Origin: Shimia sp. Alg240-R146 | GTDB taxonomy: Bacteria; Pseudomonadota; Alphaproteobacteria; Rhodobacterales; Rhodobacteraceae | DNA length: 64,000 bases | Assembly: GCF_947331465.1 (NCBI RefSeq) | Contig: NZ_CAMZOK010000003.1 | Coordinates: 682,001-746,000 of the forward strand | Reading direction: 5' to 3' | Shown here: piece by piece, positions 25,863 to 33,405 of the stretch | How positions within the stretch are numbered: the first letter of the stretch is position 1 | Layout: every line of letters starts with the position of its first letter | Position numbers and translations under genes: made by a program | The notes under the pieces: generated by a model | Told to the model about the DNA's origin: nothing | What the model saw: the letters and a program-made list of their open reading frames with translations, nothing else | Databases searched by the model: none

Positions 25863-26954
25863 ATGAGTTTTTCTCCCGATATCGTCGAACGTCTGGCCCG
25901 CGCCCGGGCTGACCTGCGCATGGGTGTGCCAATTGTGCTCACCGGCAATGGCGCTGCCACCTTGGTGATGGCGGCGGAAACGCTGGATCGCGACCGCCTT
26001 GCTGACCTGCGCGCCTTGGGCGGTGTGCCGGTTTTGGTGATCACAGTGCGCCGCGCCGAAACGCTCAAGGCCCGCGCCTATGACGGGGACATCGCGCGCG
26101 TGCGATTGCCTGCGGATGCCGATTTGAAGTGGCTGCGCGGCATCGCTGATCCCGCCGACGATCTCATGAGCCCGATGAAAGGCCCGCTGACCACCGAACG
26201 CGACGGCGATGCCGACCTACACCGCGCCGCTGTCAAACTGGTAAAATCCGCGCAACTCCTGCCGGCTGCGCTTTCACTGCCGCTGGCCAAAGCCGGGGCC
26301 TTTGCGCTGGTGCATGGTCTCACGGTGATCCCCGCCGACCTCGCTGCGCCACATCTGACGGCCACAAGCCCTTTGCACCCTGTTGTGCACGCCCGCTTGC
26401 CGATTTCTGCGGCCGACGCGGGCCGGCTGCATATCTTCCGGCCCGAGGATGGCGGCGAAGAGCACTATGCCATCGAGATCGGCCGACCGCCCCGCGACAA
26501 ACCCGTGCTCGCGCGTTTGCACTCTGCCTGTTTCACCGGCGACGTGCTGGGGTCTCTGAAATGTGACTGTGGCCCGCAACTCAACGCCGCCCTGATGCAG
26601 ATGGGCGCAAACGGCGAAGGCGTGCTGCTTTATCTCAACCAAGAAGGTCGCGGCATTGGCCTCGCCAACAAAATGCGCGCCTATTCGCTTCAGGATCAGG
26701 GCTTTGACACGGTCGAGGCCAACCACCGCCTCGGCTTTGAAGATGATGAACGCGATTTTCGCATTGGCGCCAAGATTCTCAAGGAAATGGGGTTCTCCTC
26801 CGTGCGATTGCTGACCAACAATCCCCGCAAGATCGAGATGATGGAAAACGCGGGCGTCTTTGTGACGGAACGCGTCGCGCTCAAGGTTGGCGAAAACGCC
26901 CACAACCGCGCCTACCTCGCCACCAAAGCCAACAAATCAGGCCACATGCTGTGA
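25863..26954 (+). CDS. ribA: GTP cyclohydrolase II
   Basis: A 363-residue enzyme for the first step of riboflavin synthesis (GTP to the diaminopyrimidinone). The C-terminal 190 residues hold the catalytic domain, with the zinc cysteines in HSACFTGDVLGSLKCDC (near 222-235) and YLNQEGRGIGLANKMRAY. The first about 170 residues are an Ala/Arg-rich domain (GNGAATLVMAAETLDRDRL) that lacks DHBP-synthase motifs, so it is not a RibBA fusion. ATG at 25863 is used, since an upstream in-frame ATG has no ribosome-binding site. The stop overlaps the next gene by 4 nt. Confidence 0.9.
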   Translation: MSFSPDIVERLARARADLRMGVPIVLTGNGAATLVMAAETLDRDRLADLRALGGVPVLVITVRRAETLKARAYDGDIARVRLPADADLKWLRGIADPADDLMSPMKGPLTTERDGDADLHRAAVKLVKSAQLLPAALSLPLAKAGAFALVHGLTVIPADLAAPHLTATSPLHPVVHARLPISAADAGRLHIFRPEDGGEEHYAIEIGRPPRDKPVLARLHSACFTGDVLGSLKCDCGPQLNAALMQMGANGEGVLLYLNQEGRGIGLANKMRAYSLQDQGFDTVEANHRLGFEDDERDFRIGAKILKEMGFSSVRLLTNNPRKIEMMENAGVFVTERVALKVGENAHNRAYLATKANKSGHML

Positions 26955-27445
26955 GTCCCTTCGACCTTGTGCTTACAAAGCGCGGCCTGCGTTTTATGGG
27001 GCGTTATTTCCCCTGCACCATTGGCAAGGGCGGGCTGCAGTCCAACAAGCGTGAGGGCGACGGTGCCACGCCGCGCGGCATTCATCACATCACGGGCCTG
27101 CTTTATCGCGCCGACCGCCTTGCACCACCCGCGCCTTGGGCGCGGCCCATAGGCAAAGACGACCTCTGGTCAGACGCTTCGGGTGATCCCGCCTACAATC
27201 ATCATGTCCGCGCGCCCTATGCGCCCAGCCACGAAAAGCTCTGTCGCGCTGATCCTCTGTATGACATGATCCTGCTCACCGATTGGAACTGGCCTGACGC
27301 GCAGCCGGGCAAAGGCTCGGCGATTTTCCTGCACACGTGGCGGCGTCGGGGTTTTCCGACCGAAGGCTGCATCGCCTTTCGCCGGGATCACATGAGGATC
27401 ATAGCCCGCTCTGCCGCACCGGGCACGCGCCTGATCGTGCGCTAG
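26951..27445 (+). CDS. L,D-transpeptidase (YkuD) family protein
   Basis: A 164-residue YkuD-domain protein. The active-site pattern is SAIFLH...PTEGCIAF, with the catalytic Cys near residue 143 and the His about 15 residues before it. Such enzymes form 3-3 peptidoglycan cross-links or attach lipoproteins. The start is GTG in a GTGA overlap with the ribA stop. No signal peptide is visible, so it either uses another export route or acts on a cytoplasmic substrate. Short signal-less YkuD proteins of this kind are widespread in alphaproteobacteria. Confidence 0.85.
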   Translation: MSPFDLVLTKRGLRFMGRYFPCTIGKGGLQSNKREGDGATPRGIHHITGLLYRADRLAPPAPWARPIGKDDLWSDASGDPAYNHHVRAPYAPSHEKLCRADPLYDMILLTDWNWPDAQPGKGSAIFLHTWRRRGFPTEGCIAFRRDHMRIIARSAAPGTRLIVR

Positions 27446-27448
27446 GGC

Positions 27449-27841
27449 TCACTCAGGGTACTTGCGCGCCGCCTTGGCCTTGCCAACCACCTTGCCGCCC
27501 GCCCGCGCTGTCGCGGTCCACTCATAGGTGTGCATGCCGTTCGGCGGACAGGGGCTTTTGTACTTGAACGTGCCCGCTGCGACGCGACCGTCCTGCGTGA
27601 CCTTCAGCTTCTTGCTGCCACCGTGGTTATAGTTTGGCACGTCCAGATCCTTAATCTTGAACTGAACGGTGGTTGTCCCTGCTGGCAGACCCGTCACGAC
27701 AAACTCAGGATTGCCAACGGTGTTTGGGCGCCCGGTGGTACAGGACTTAATCCCACCCCAATTGGCAAAAGAAATCTTGAATTCCGCGGCTACGGGGGCT
27801 GCCCACAGCGCCACGATTATGGCTCCGATAAAAAGACGCAT
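27449..27841 (-). CDS. Secreted PEBP-like protein, paralogue A
   Basis: A 130-residue protein with a signal peptide (MRLFIGAIIVALWAAPVAA). The mature part has GLPAGTTTVQFKIKDLDVP and YKSPCPPNGMHTYEWTATA, which mirror the PEBP/YbhB pattern LPxGTxxL...DDPDAP and GPCPPxGxHRYxF. The ligand-pocket DPDAP is changed to DLDVP and the usual FVHW is absent, so ligand binding may be lost or altered. Two Cys are kept in both paralogues (IKSCTTG and SPCPP). The next gene upstream on this strand is paralogue B. Function unknown. Confidence 0.7.
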   Translation of the reverse strand: MRLFIGAIIVALWAAPVAAEFKISFANWGGIKSCTTGRPNTVGNPEFVVTGLPAGTTTVQFKIKDLDVPNYNHGGSKKLKVTQDGRVAAGTFKYKSPCPPNGMHTYEWTATARAGGKVVGKAKAARKYPE

Positions 27842-27985
27842 TCCTAAAAACTCCACTAGAGGCGAAACACTCAGAGTGTGACCGCCTTTTTTGTAAACCA
27901 ATGACAATTTCGGCGAGAACTCAGCATTTCCCTCCAAGGCATCACCACCTCACACAACAATACGCGTGAAGCATCCCGCGCATTC

Positions 27986-28381
27986 TTACTCCGGATATTT
28001 GCGCCTTGCCTTCGCATTGCCGCTGATCCGGTTTCCCGCCCGCGCCGTGGCCTTCCACTCATAGGTATTGGTGCCGCTCACCGGACATGGACCACGATAG
28101 TTAAACGTGCCTGCAGGGAAGCGCCCGTCAGCCGGAACCGGCAATCGTTTGCTCGCGCCGCGATTGGCAGCCGGCACGTTCACATTCTTGAAATAGAACT
28201 GCACCGTCGTCGTTCCAGCCGGAATATCCGTCAAAAAGAACTCGGGATTGGGAACCGACTTCGGATTACCGTTGTTGCAAAATGGGATATCTCCCCAACC
28301 GTCAAACCGCAGGGAAAACTCTGCTGACGCCATTCCCGCGCTTACACAAAGGGACAAAACAGCAAAAAGAAAACGCATCAT
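27986..28381 (-). CDS. Secreted PEBP-like protein, paralogue B
   Basis: A 131-residue protein with a signal peptide ending GMASA and a mature start EFSLRFDGWGDIPFCNNG. It matches paralogue A over its whole length (PAGTTTVQF, AGTFNYRGPCP, TYEWKATARAG, ending ARRKYPE). The GPCPVSGTNTYEW segment again resembles the PEBP signature, and DPDAP is replaced by NVNVP. AAGGAG lies 4-7 nt before the two possible ATG codons. The 144-nt gap to paralogue A has no gene. They look like a local duplication of a periplasmic protein of unknown role. Confidence 0.7.
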   Translation of the reverse strand: MMRFLFAVLSLCVSAGMASAEFSLRFDGWGDIPFCNNGNPKSVPNPEFFLTDIPAGTTTVQFYFKNVNVPAANRGASKRLPVPADGRFPAGTFNYRGPCPVSGTNTYEWKATARAGNRISGNAKARRKYPE

Positions 28382-28441
28382 GAAACTCCTTAATCAATTC
28401 GGTCAGCTTCACTCTGACATTAACGCCAACGGATAATACAA

Positions 28442-29098
28442 TCACATTTGCGTCGGCCGCTCTCCAAAAATAGCAGAGCCAACCCGAACATGCGTCGCAC
28501 CCAACGCCACAGCCCGCTCGAAATCGCCGCTCATGCCCATGCTCAACCCGACCAGCCCGTTGCGCGCCGCCATCTTGGCGAGCAAAGCAAAATGCAACGA
28601 GGCTTCTTCTTCTACCGGCGGGATGCACATCAGGCCCACAATCGGCAATTCCAGCGCGCGGCACTCTGCCACAAACCCGTCCACATCTTGGGGCAACACG
28701 CCGGCTTTCTGCGGCTCCTTACCTGTGTTCACCTGAATAAACAGATCGGGACACGCGCCGGTTTCCTGCGCCAAACGCGCCAGCGTTTTGGCCAATTTCG
28801 GACGATCCAGCGAATGGATCACGTCAAACAGCTCCATGGCTTGGCGGGCTTTGTTGGTTTGCAGCGGCCCCAACAAATGCACCGAAACGCCCTCGTAAGT
28901 CTCTTTGAAGCCAGGCCACTTGCCTGCCGCTTCCTGCACCTGGTTCTCACCAAACACCCGATGCCCGCCTTCAAGCACCTCCGCCACCCGCGCGTCGGGC
29001 TGTCGCTTGCTGACGGCGATCAACTGCGTCGCGCCCACCGCGCGGTCCGCATCTGCTTCAGCCTTGTGAATAAGTGCGGTGATTTCGGCAAGCGACAT
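28442..29098 (-). CDS. YggS-family pyridoxal-phosphate homeostasis protein
   Basis: A 218-residue alanine-racemase-N TIM barrel that binds PLP without a known enzymatic reaction and buffers B6 levels. PLP-lysine motif LIAVSKRQP (near residue 33), FGENQVQEA, HLLGPLQTNKA, IQVNTGKEPQKAG and LSMGMSGDFERAVALGATHVRVG are all present. ATG at 29098 is chosen (GAGGAG upstream). An upstream in-frame extension has no family match. It is separated from paralogue B by 60 nt. Confidence 0.93.
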   Translation of the reverse strand: MSLAEITALIHKAEADADRAVGATQLIAVSKRQPDARVAEVLEGGHRVFGENQVQEAAGKWPGFKETYEGVSVHLLGPLQTNKARQAMELFDVIHSLDRPKLAKTLARLAQETGACPDLFIQVNTGKEPQKAGVLPQDVDGFVAECRALELPIVGLMCIPPVEEEASLHFALLAKMAARNGLVGLSMGMSGDFERAVALGATHVRVGSAIFGERPTQM

Positions 29099-29195
29099 AA
29101 TGGGCTCCTCAGACAGGGTGTGATGTGTATCTGCGCCCCGCAAACAACACCATTGCCGCCCAAAAGAAAAGCCTCTGCACCCGCTCTTTCAATGC

Positions 29196-29224
29196 AAAAA
29201 GGCAGAGCCGAAGCCCTGCCTTTC
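29196..29224 (-). terminator. Intrinsic terminator of porin gene 1
   Basis: On the minus strand GGCAGGGC, loop UUCG, GCUCUGCC, then UUUUU. It lies 26 nt after the porin stop. Confidence 0.85.
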
Positions 29225-29249
29225 GCTATGTGTTTTGATCAAGAACCGA

Positions 29250-30131
29250 TCAGAATTGGAAACGCACACCAAGGTCGGCAAGCGTGGCACCCAGCTCGTT
29301 GCCGTGCACAGCTCCCGCAAGAACCGCGCCGCCCAGAGAGTGGGTGAAGCCCAGCCCCCAAAGAGTGTCTGTGCCGCTTTCGTCATCCGCCACAAAGGCC
29401 GTGATGTCGGTGCCGGACCCAACCTGAACAGTGCCGTGCAGGCGCCATTTGTCGGTGCCGTCGTTGTCACCGTAACCAGCGCCAACGCTAAAGTTGCCAA
29501 ATTCGGCGCCACCGATCAGCAGCAGCTTTTCGTCAATCGCGAGAGGACCGTCCTGATAAGCACCAGACACAAACCAGTTGCTGCCTTCATAAGCCAGAAC
29601 CAGAGCGGTCAACTCAGTCGAGGAACCGTAGCTCAGGTGGCCCATAAAGCCGCTGTTGGAATAGATGACTTCAGCACCGTTTGAACCACTACCAGCCGAG
29701 CTGAAGGCGTCATAGTTGCCGCCGGTGCGGTTTGTGACCGCAACCGCTGTCGGGTCATTAAAGGCCGTCAGGCCAATTTCGCCGTCATACAGGCCGGGCA
29801 TCTCTTCGATCGCACCCTTGATATTGCCTGTTGCGAATTCAAAATTGCCAACGCGCAGACCAACGCGCGGCGCGGAAATGCCGGAGGATGAGAGACCGCT
29901 GACACCTTCGTTTTCACCACGAACGCGAACACGTGCAAAGAATTCAATGCCTGTGTCGGTTTGAGCCGACCCGTCGATGTTCAGTGTGAATCGGTTGTGG
30001 AGCTTAACCTCATTCGCTGCGGAGTCGTCATAAACGATACCAAAACGGGCCGAGCCGCCAAAGTTGATCTCTGCTGCCGCAACGCCTGCGGACAGAACCA
30101 GAGCTGTCGATGTAAGGAGGAGATGTTTCAT
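29250..30131 (-). CDS. Outer-membrane porin 1 (Rhodobacteraceae type)
   Basis: A 293-residue trimeric-porin-type beta-barrel. The signal peptide ends GVAAA and the mature chain starts EINFGGSARFGIVYDD. Alternating beta strands include FTLNIDGSAQTDTGIEFFARVR and the C-terminus ends in Phe (LGVRFQF), the BAM recognition signal. The loop-3 region EEMPGLYDGEIGL is shared with porin 2. It allows passive diffusion of small solutes. It is the third of three tandem porins and has its own terminator, so each is probably transcribed separately. Confidence 0.9.
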   Translation of the reverse strand: MKHLLLTSTALVLSAGVAAAEINFGGSARFGIVYDDSAANEVKLHNRFTLNIDGSAQTDTGIEFFARVRVRGENEGVSGLSSSGISAPRVGLRVGNFEFATGNIKGAIEEMPGLYDGEIGLTAFNDPTAVAVTNRTGGNYDAFSSAGSGSNGAEVIYSNSGFMGHLSYGSSTELTALVLAYEGSNWFVSGAYQDGPLAIDEKLLLIGGAEFGNFSVGAGYGDNDGTDKWRLHGTVQVGSGTDITAFVADDESGTDTLWGLGFTHSLGGAVLAGAVHGNELGATLADLGVRFQF

Positions 30132-30252
30132 GGGGAATCCAATAATCTGGGGAGTTCAAAGGAGTTCTTTTGATGAAGATATACTCTCAAAATGCGTGTC
30201 CAGAGGCAACGGCCCACATGCTGCAGGTGCAAAGATGTTGTGCAAAGGCCAC

Positions 30253-30280
30253 AAAAAAGGGGCAGGCCAAGGCCCGCCCC
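30253..30280 (-). terminator. Intrinsic terminator of porin gene 2
   Basis: On the minus strand GGGGCGGGCC, UUGG-type loop, CCUGCCCC, then UUUUUU, about 20 nt after the porin 2 stop. Confidence 0.8.
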
Positions 30281-30301
30281 AATCTCGAAATGTTGAGTTG
30301 A

Positions 30302-31192
30302 TCAGAAGGAGAAACGCACACCCAAATCGGCTTGGTTTTCGCCATCTTCGTCGCCGACAACACCGCCAACGAGCTCTGCACCACCGAGGTCATGCACAAA
30401 GCCCAGACCCCACATGGTTTTGCTGGATGCTATGTCTTCTTCAGCAACAAACGCTGTCACGACTGTGCCCGAGCCCACCCGAGCGTCTCCGCTCAGGCGC
30501 CATTTGTCGACACCATCGTTGTCGCCGTAACCGATGCCGATCTTGTAGTTATCAGCAAAAGTAAAGCCACCAGTCACGAGGGTTTTGTCCTCGCTAGTCA
30601 GGCCACCATCTTGGTAACCCGCTGCGACAAACCATGTGTCGGTAGTGTAGGCAACGTTCAAAGCGGTACGACCGCTGGTTTCGCTGTGGGACAGGTGACC
30701 CCTGAATGCGCCGTTTGAGTAGATCACTTCGGCACCGTTGGATCCGCCACCGGTGGACGAGAAGTCATCCCAGTCGAAATCATTTACAGACGTCATAGCC
30801 ACAACGCTCATGTCGCCCAGCGCGGTCAGACCAACTTCGCCGTCATACAGACCTGGCATTTCTTCGATCGCACCAAGGATGTTGCCCACCGCAACTTCCA
30901 CACCGTTGTAACGCATGCCAACGCGAGGAGCGGAGATGCCGTTGCTGTGAGTGCCGCTTTTATCATCAGTTTCACTCTGGATACGGATACGCGCGAAGAA
31001 CTCGAGACCGGAATCGGTTTCGGTTGTTGCGTCGATGTTCAACCGGAAACGAGTGTGAACGTTGAAGTCGTCAGTTGTATCTGTGGAGTCATAGAGACCA
31101 CCAAAGCGAGCTTCGCCGGAGAAGGTGATGTCAGCCGCGGCAACGCCAGCCGACAGTGCAAGCGCCGTAGAGGCGAGGAGTAGGTTTTTCAT
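30302..31192 (-). CDS. Outer-membrane porin 2 (Rhodobacteraceae type)
   Basis: A 296-residue porin: signal peptide MKNLLLASTALALSAGVAAA, mature start DITFSGEARFGGLYD, and C-terminal LGVRFSF. It is the most divergent of the three, with Asp/Thr-rich insertions (STDTTDDFNVHTRF) and a changed KSGTHSNGISAPRVGM segment. ATG at 31192 starts the signal peptide, and an upstream extension would run into the structured leader. The ribosome-binding site GGAAG directly abuts a leader stem (31201-31272), which suggests translational control. Confidence 0.9.
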   Translation of the reverse strand: MKNLLLASTALALSAGVAAADITFSGEARFGGLYDSTDTTDDFNVHTRFRLNIDATTETDSGLEFFARIRIQSETDDKSGTHSNGISAPRVGMRYNGVEVAVGNILGAIEEMPGLYDGEVGLTALGDMSVVAMTSVNDFDWDDFSSTGGGSNGAEVIYSNGAFRGHLSHSETSGRTALNVAYTTDTWFVAAGYQDGGLTSEDKTLVTGGFTFADNYKIGIGYGDNDGVDKWRLSGDARVGSGTVVTAFVAEEDIASSKTMWGLGFVHDLGGAELVGGVVGDEDGENQADLGVRFSF

Positions 31193-31541
31193 AACACTTC
31201 CTAATAGATTAGTTACGCACTCGTCGGAGGAGCCCGACTGCGTGTGATGCTGTAATTGCAACGATCTATTAGGACCTCAATGGCCTTCTCGCGGTGGAAA
31301 CACCGGGCGCGATTTGATCGGCGGAAAGTGGATCAAGGGGTCAGCAAGAGTTTGCTTAATTTTCCGTGAACCTGTCAGAAATGGCCGAATTCCCCAAAAA
31401 ATGTCCTTAATTCTAAATAGCCTGTGGCCGCCGACTCACGCCGGCAAGGCAGGCACTCTGCGTCGCCAGCCTGTTTCTGTCCCGTGAAATGCGGGTGCCC
31501 GACTCACCTGCCGGACAAAAGAACCGGCCAGACAAAAGAAA
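31193..31541 (-). other. Long untranslated region between porin 3 terminator and porin 2
   Basis: About 350 nt with no credible gene. The porin-2-proximal third holds the nested stem leader at 31201-31272. The remainder is AT-richer near 31345-31425 (minus strand TTTAGAATTAAGG and AAAATTAAGCAAAC), likely containing the porin 2 promoter, which I cannot place exactly. Confidence 0.6.
31201..31272 (-). promoter_or_regulatory. Nested-stem 5' leader of porin 2 mRNA
   Basis: Outer stem: CUAAUAGAU (31272-31264) with AUCUAUUAG (31209-31201), 9 perfect pairs. Inside it is a second hairpin ACGCAGUCGG (31243-31234 region), loop GCUCCU, CCGAC, bulge GAG, UGCGU (down to 31215). The outer stem ends one base before GGAAG, the ribosome-binding site. 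The loop GCUCCU is itself anti-Shine-Dalgarno-like. The structure is read directly from the sequence, and regulation by it is inferred. Confidence 0.6.
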
Positions 31542-31567
31542 AGGGGCAGAACCGAAGTTCTGCCCCT
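31537..31567 (-). terminator. Intrinsic terminator of porin gene 3
   Basis: On the minus strand AGGGGCAGAAC, loop UUCG, GUUCUGCCCCU (11 perfect pairs, 31567-31542), then a U-rich tail. Confidence 0.9.
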
Positions 31568-31593
31568 CTCTATGAGGTGTTTGTCGTTCTGAA

Positions 31594-32517
31594 TTAGAAC
31601 GAGAAACGAACACCCAGGTCGGCAAGGTTTTCGCCGTCGGCTTGACCAACAACACCACCGGCCAGAACTGCGCCACCCAGCGAGTGAGTGAAGCCCAGAC
31701 CCCAAAGGGTGTCGGCGCCAGGGAGGTCTTCGTCCGCGATGTAAGCGGTTACAGTTGTGCCGGAACCGAAGGAGTAGGAACCGTTGATGCGGAACTTGTC
31801 CACGTCGCCGAATTCGTTGTCAGCGTAAGCAAAGCCAACACCGAAGTCACCAAAGGAACCACCAACAGTCAGAACAGTCGCGTCGTAGTTGTTCTGGGAC
31901 TGGTGAGCCGCAGCAACAGTCCAGTCACCGAAGTTGTAGGACAGGTTGATCGCGATACGATCGGCACTGCCGCCGCCGCCGTTGTTACCAGACCAAGAAA
32001 CGTGACCGCCGAAACCAGCGTTGGAGTAGATCACTTCAAGACCGTTGGAACCAGCGCCTGCGGAAGAGAACGAGTCCCAGTTCCAGTAGCCAGCGCCAGT
32101 GTCTGGATCACCGTAGTTGGTTACCAGGTTGCCCCAGCCAAGGCCGGTCAGGCCAACTGCGCCGGAGTACATGCCAGGTGCGCTTTCCAGAGCGCCCAGG
32201 ATGTTACCTGTTGCAACTGTGAAGCCAGCTACGGACATACCAACGCGAGGTGCGGATACGCCGGAGTTACCCAGACCAGCTGTGCCGGTGTTGCCGCCAC
32301 GTACACGAACACGTGCGAAGAACTCGATGCCGGTGTCTGTTTCAACAGAACCATCGATGTTCAGAGTGAAACGGTTGTGGATGGCCAGTTCGTCAGTTGC
32401 TGTGTTGTCACCGTCATAGATGACACCAAAACGTGCGGAACCGCCAAAGTTGATTTCTGCTGCAGCCATGCCCGCTGTTGCGATCAGCGCGGTGGTTGCG
32501 AAGAGAACGTTTTTCAT
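31594..32517 (-). CDS. Outer-membrane porin 3 (Rhodobacteraceae type)
   Basis: A 307-residue porin: signal peptide ending GMAAA, mature start EINFGGSARFGVIYDG, C-terminal LGVRFSF. It is closer to porin 1 than to porin 2 (shared EINFGGSARFG, FTLNIDGS, TLWGLGFTHSLGGAVLAG). It carries Gly/Trp-rich loop insertions (GAGYWNWDSF and SGNNGGGGSAD) that would alter the channel constriction. Codon choice is markedly restricted (many GTT and CAG/AAC codons), consistent with a highly expressed protein. A hairpin in its leader is at 32548-32573. Confidence 0.92.
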   Translation of the reverse strand: MKNVLFATTALIATAGMAAAEINFGGSARFGVIYDGDNTATDELAIHNRFTLNIDGSVETDTGIEFFARVRVRGGNTGTAGLGNSGVSAPRVGMSVAGFTVATGNILGALESAPGMYSGAVGLTGLGWGNLVTNYGDPDTGAGYWNWDSFSSAGAGSNGLEVIYSNAGFGGHVSWSGNNGGGGSADRIAINLSYNFGDWTVAAAHQSQNNYDATVLTVGGSFGDFGVGFAYADNEFGDVDKFRINGSYSFGSGTTVTAYIADEDLPGADTLWGLGFTHSLGGAVLAGGVVGQADGENLADLGVRFSF

Positions 32518-32547
32518 AGTTTTTCCCTCGGTTTTTCAATTCATGCG

Positions 32548-32573
32548 CCCAATCCGGAGAATCCCAGATTGGG
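32548..32573 (-). promoter_or_regulatory. Hairpin in porin 3 leader
   Basis: CCCAATC (32548-32554) and GATTGGG (32567-32573) form a 7-bp stem with a 12-nt interior that can add two G-C pairs. It lies 31 nt before the start codon. The GGGAAA ribosome-binding site is outside it. Confidence 0.4.
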
Positions 32574-32807
32574 TATGGCGACACGTTTCGCTTTTTTGGG
32601 GGGCGCTTTGCAAGAAAACCGAGGACCCGCTCCGCATTGCACATAGAAATGGTGCAGACATGTCACACTCAATTTTCGAGGCCTCTGACAGGTGCTGCCG
32701 TGACATTACACCTATAAAGGGCGCATTGACACCAATACGACTATTAATCTTGCCCAATGCGGCAGGCTTGGCTAGGACAGTAACAGATTGTTTCTAAGGG
32801 CTGGATC

Positions 32808-33323
32808 ATGGACCTACTTCGCCGCACGGCAATGATTTTTCTGTTGGGCGCGCTTGCTGTGACAAGTGCCTGTGGAAACCGGAACAAAGGTGCGTCCACC
32901 ACCACACACCGTGAACTGGAACGCCGCGACGACGTCGGCAACCCAATTGACGGTCTTTATGCCGACGAAAACGGATCATCGGAGTCCATCTGGAACCTCT
33001 TTGGCCCAGACAACAGCGACCTGACGCTGAGCGTGAACAAATACCTCTGGGCCGCCTCTATCGAAGTCCTGAACTTCCTGCCCATTCAAACCGTGGATCC
33101 GTTTTCCGGCGTGATCTCTACCGGCTACGGCACACCGCCCGGTGGCGGGCGCAGCTATCGCGCAACTATTTATATCCGTGACGCCGCTCTGGATGCCCGC
33201 TCGCTGAATGTGGCGCTGCAAACCCGTGGTGGACGCGCTGTGCCCGAAGGCACCGCCCGCGCCGTTGAAGATGCCATCCTGACACGCGCGCGCCAGCTGC
33301 GGATATCAGACAGCAAATTCTAA
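32808..33323 (+). CDS. DUF3576 lipoprotein
   Basis: A 171-residue predicted lipoprotein with the lipobox TSAC (Cys22). The mature part matches DUF3576 as remembered: SIWNLFGPDNSDLTLSVNKYLW, ASIEVLNFLPIQTVDPFSGV, YRATIYIRDAALDARSLNV, and a C-terminal helix ILTRARQLRISDSKF. The family is alphaproteobacterial and of unknown function, probably in the outer membrane or periplasm. It is divergent from porin 3 and ends in a strong shared terminator. Confidence 0.88.
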   Translation: MDLLRRTAMIFLLGALAVTSACGNRNKGASTTTHRELERRDDVGNPIDGLYADENGSSESIWNLFGPDNSDLTLSVNKYLWAASIEVLNFLPIQTVDPFSGVISTGYGTPPGGGRSYRATIYIRDAALDARSLNVALQTRGGRAVPEGTARAVEDAILTRARQLRISDSKF

Positions 33324-33360
33324 CCGCATTTAACGCGACGACATCTAACAAGCCAAAACA

Positions 33361-33387
33361 AAGGCCGCCACGCAGGGCGGCCTTTTT
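33361..33387. terminator. Bidirectional intrinsic terminator
   Basis: AAGGCCGCC, loop ACGCAG, GGCGGCCTT followed by TTT, and preceded on the other side by AAAACAAAGG, so it can serve both the DUF3576 gene and the convergent glycosyltransferase gene. Confidence 0.85.
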
Positions 33388-33405
33388 GCTGCCCGCGCCG
33401 CACCC

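Noticed and set aside
31642-32646. A 334-codon plus-strand frame over porin 3
   Set aside because: Antisense to a clear porin with signal peptide and C-terminal Phe; the opposite frame is Cys/Val-rich and unlike any protein.
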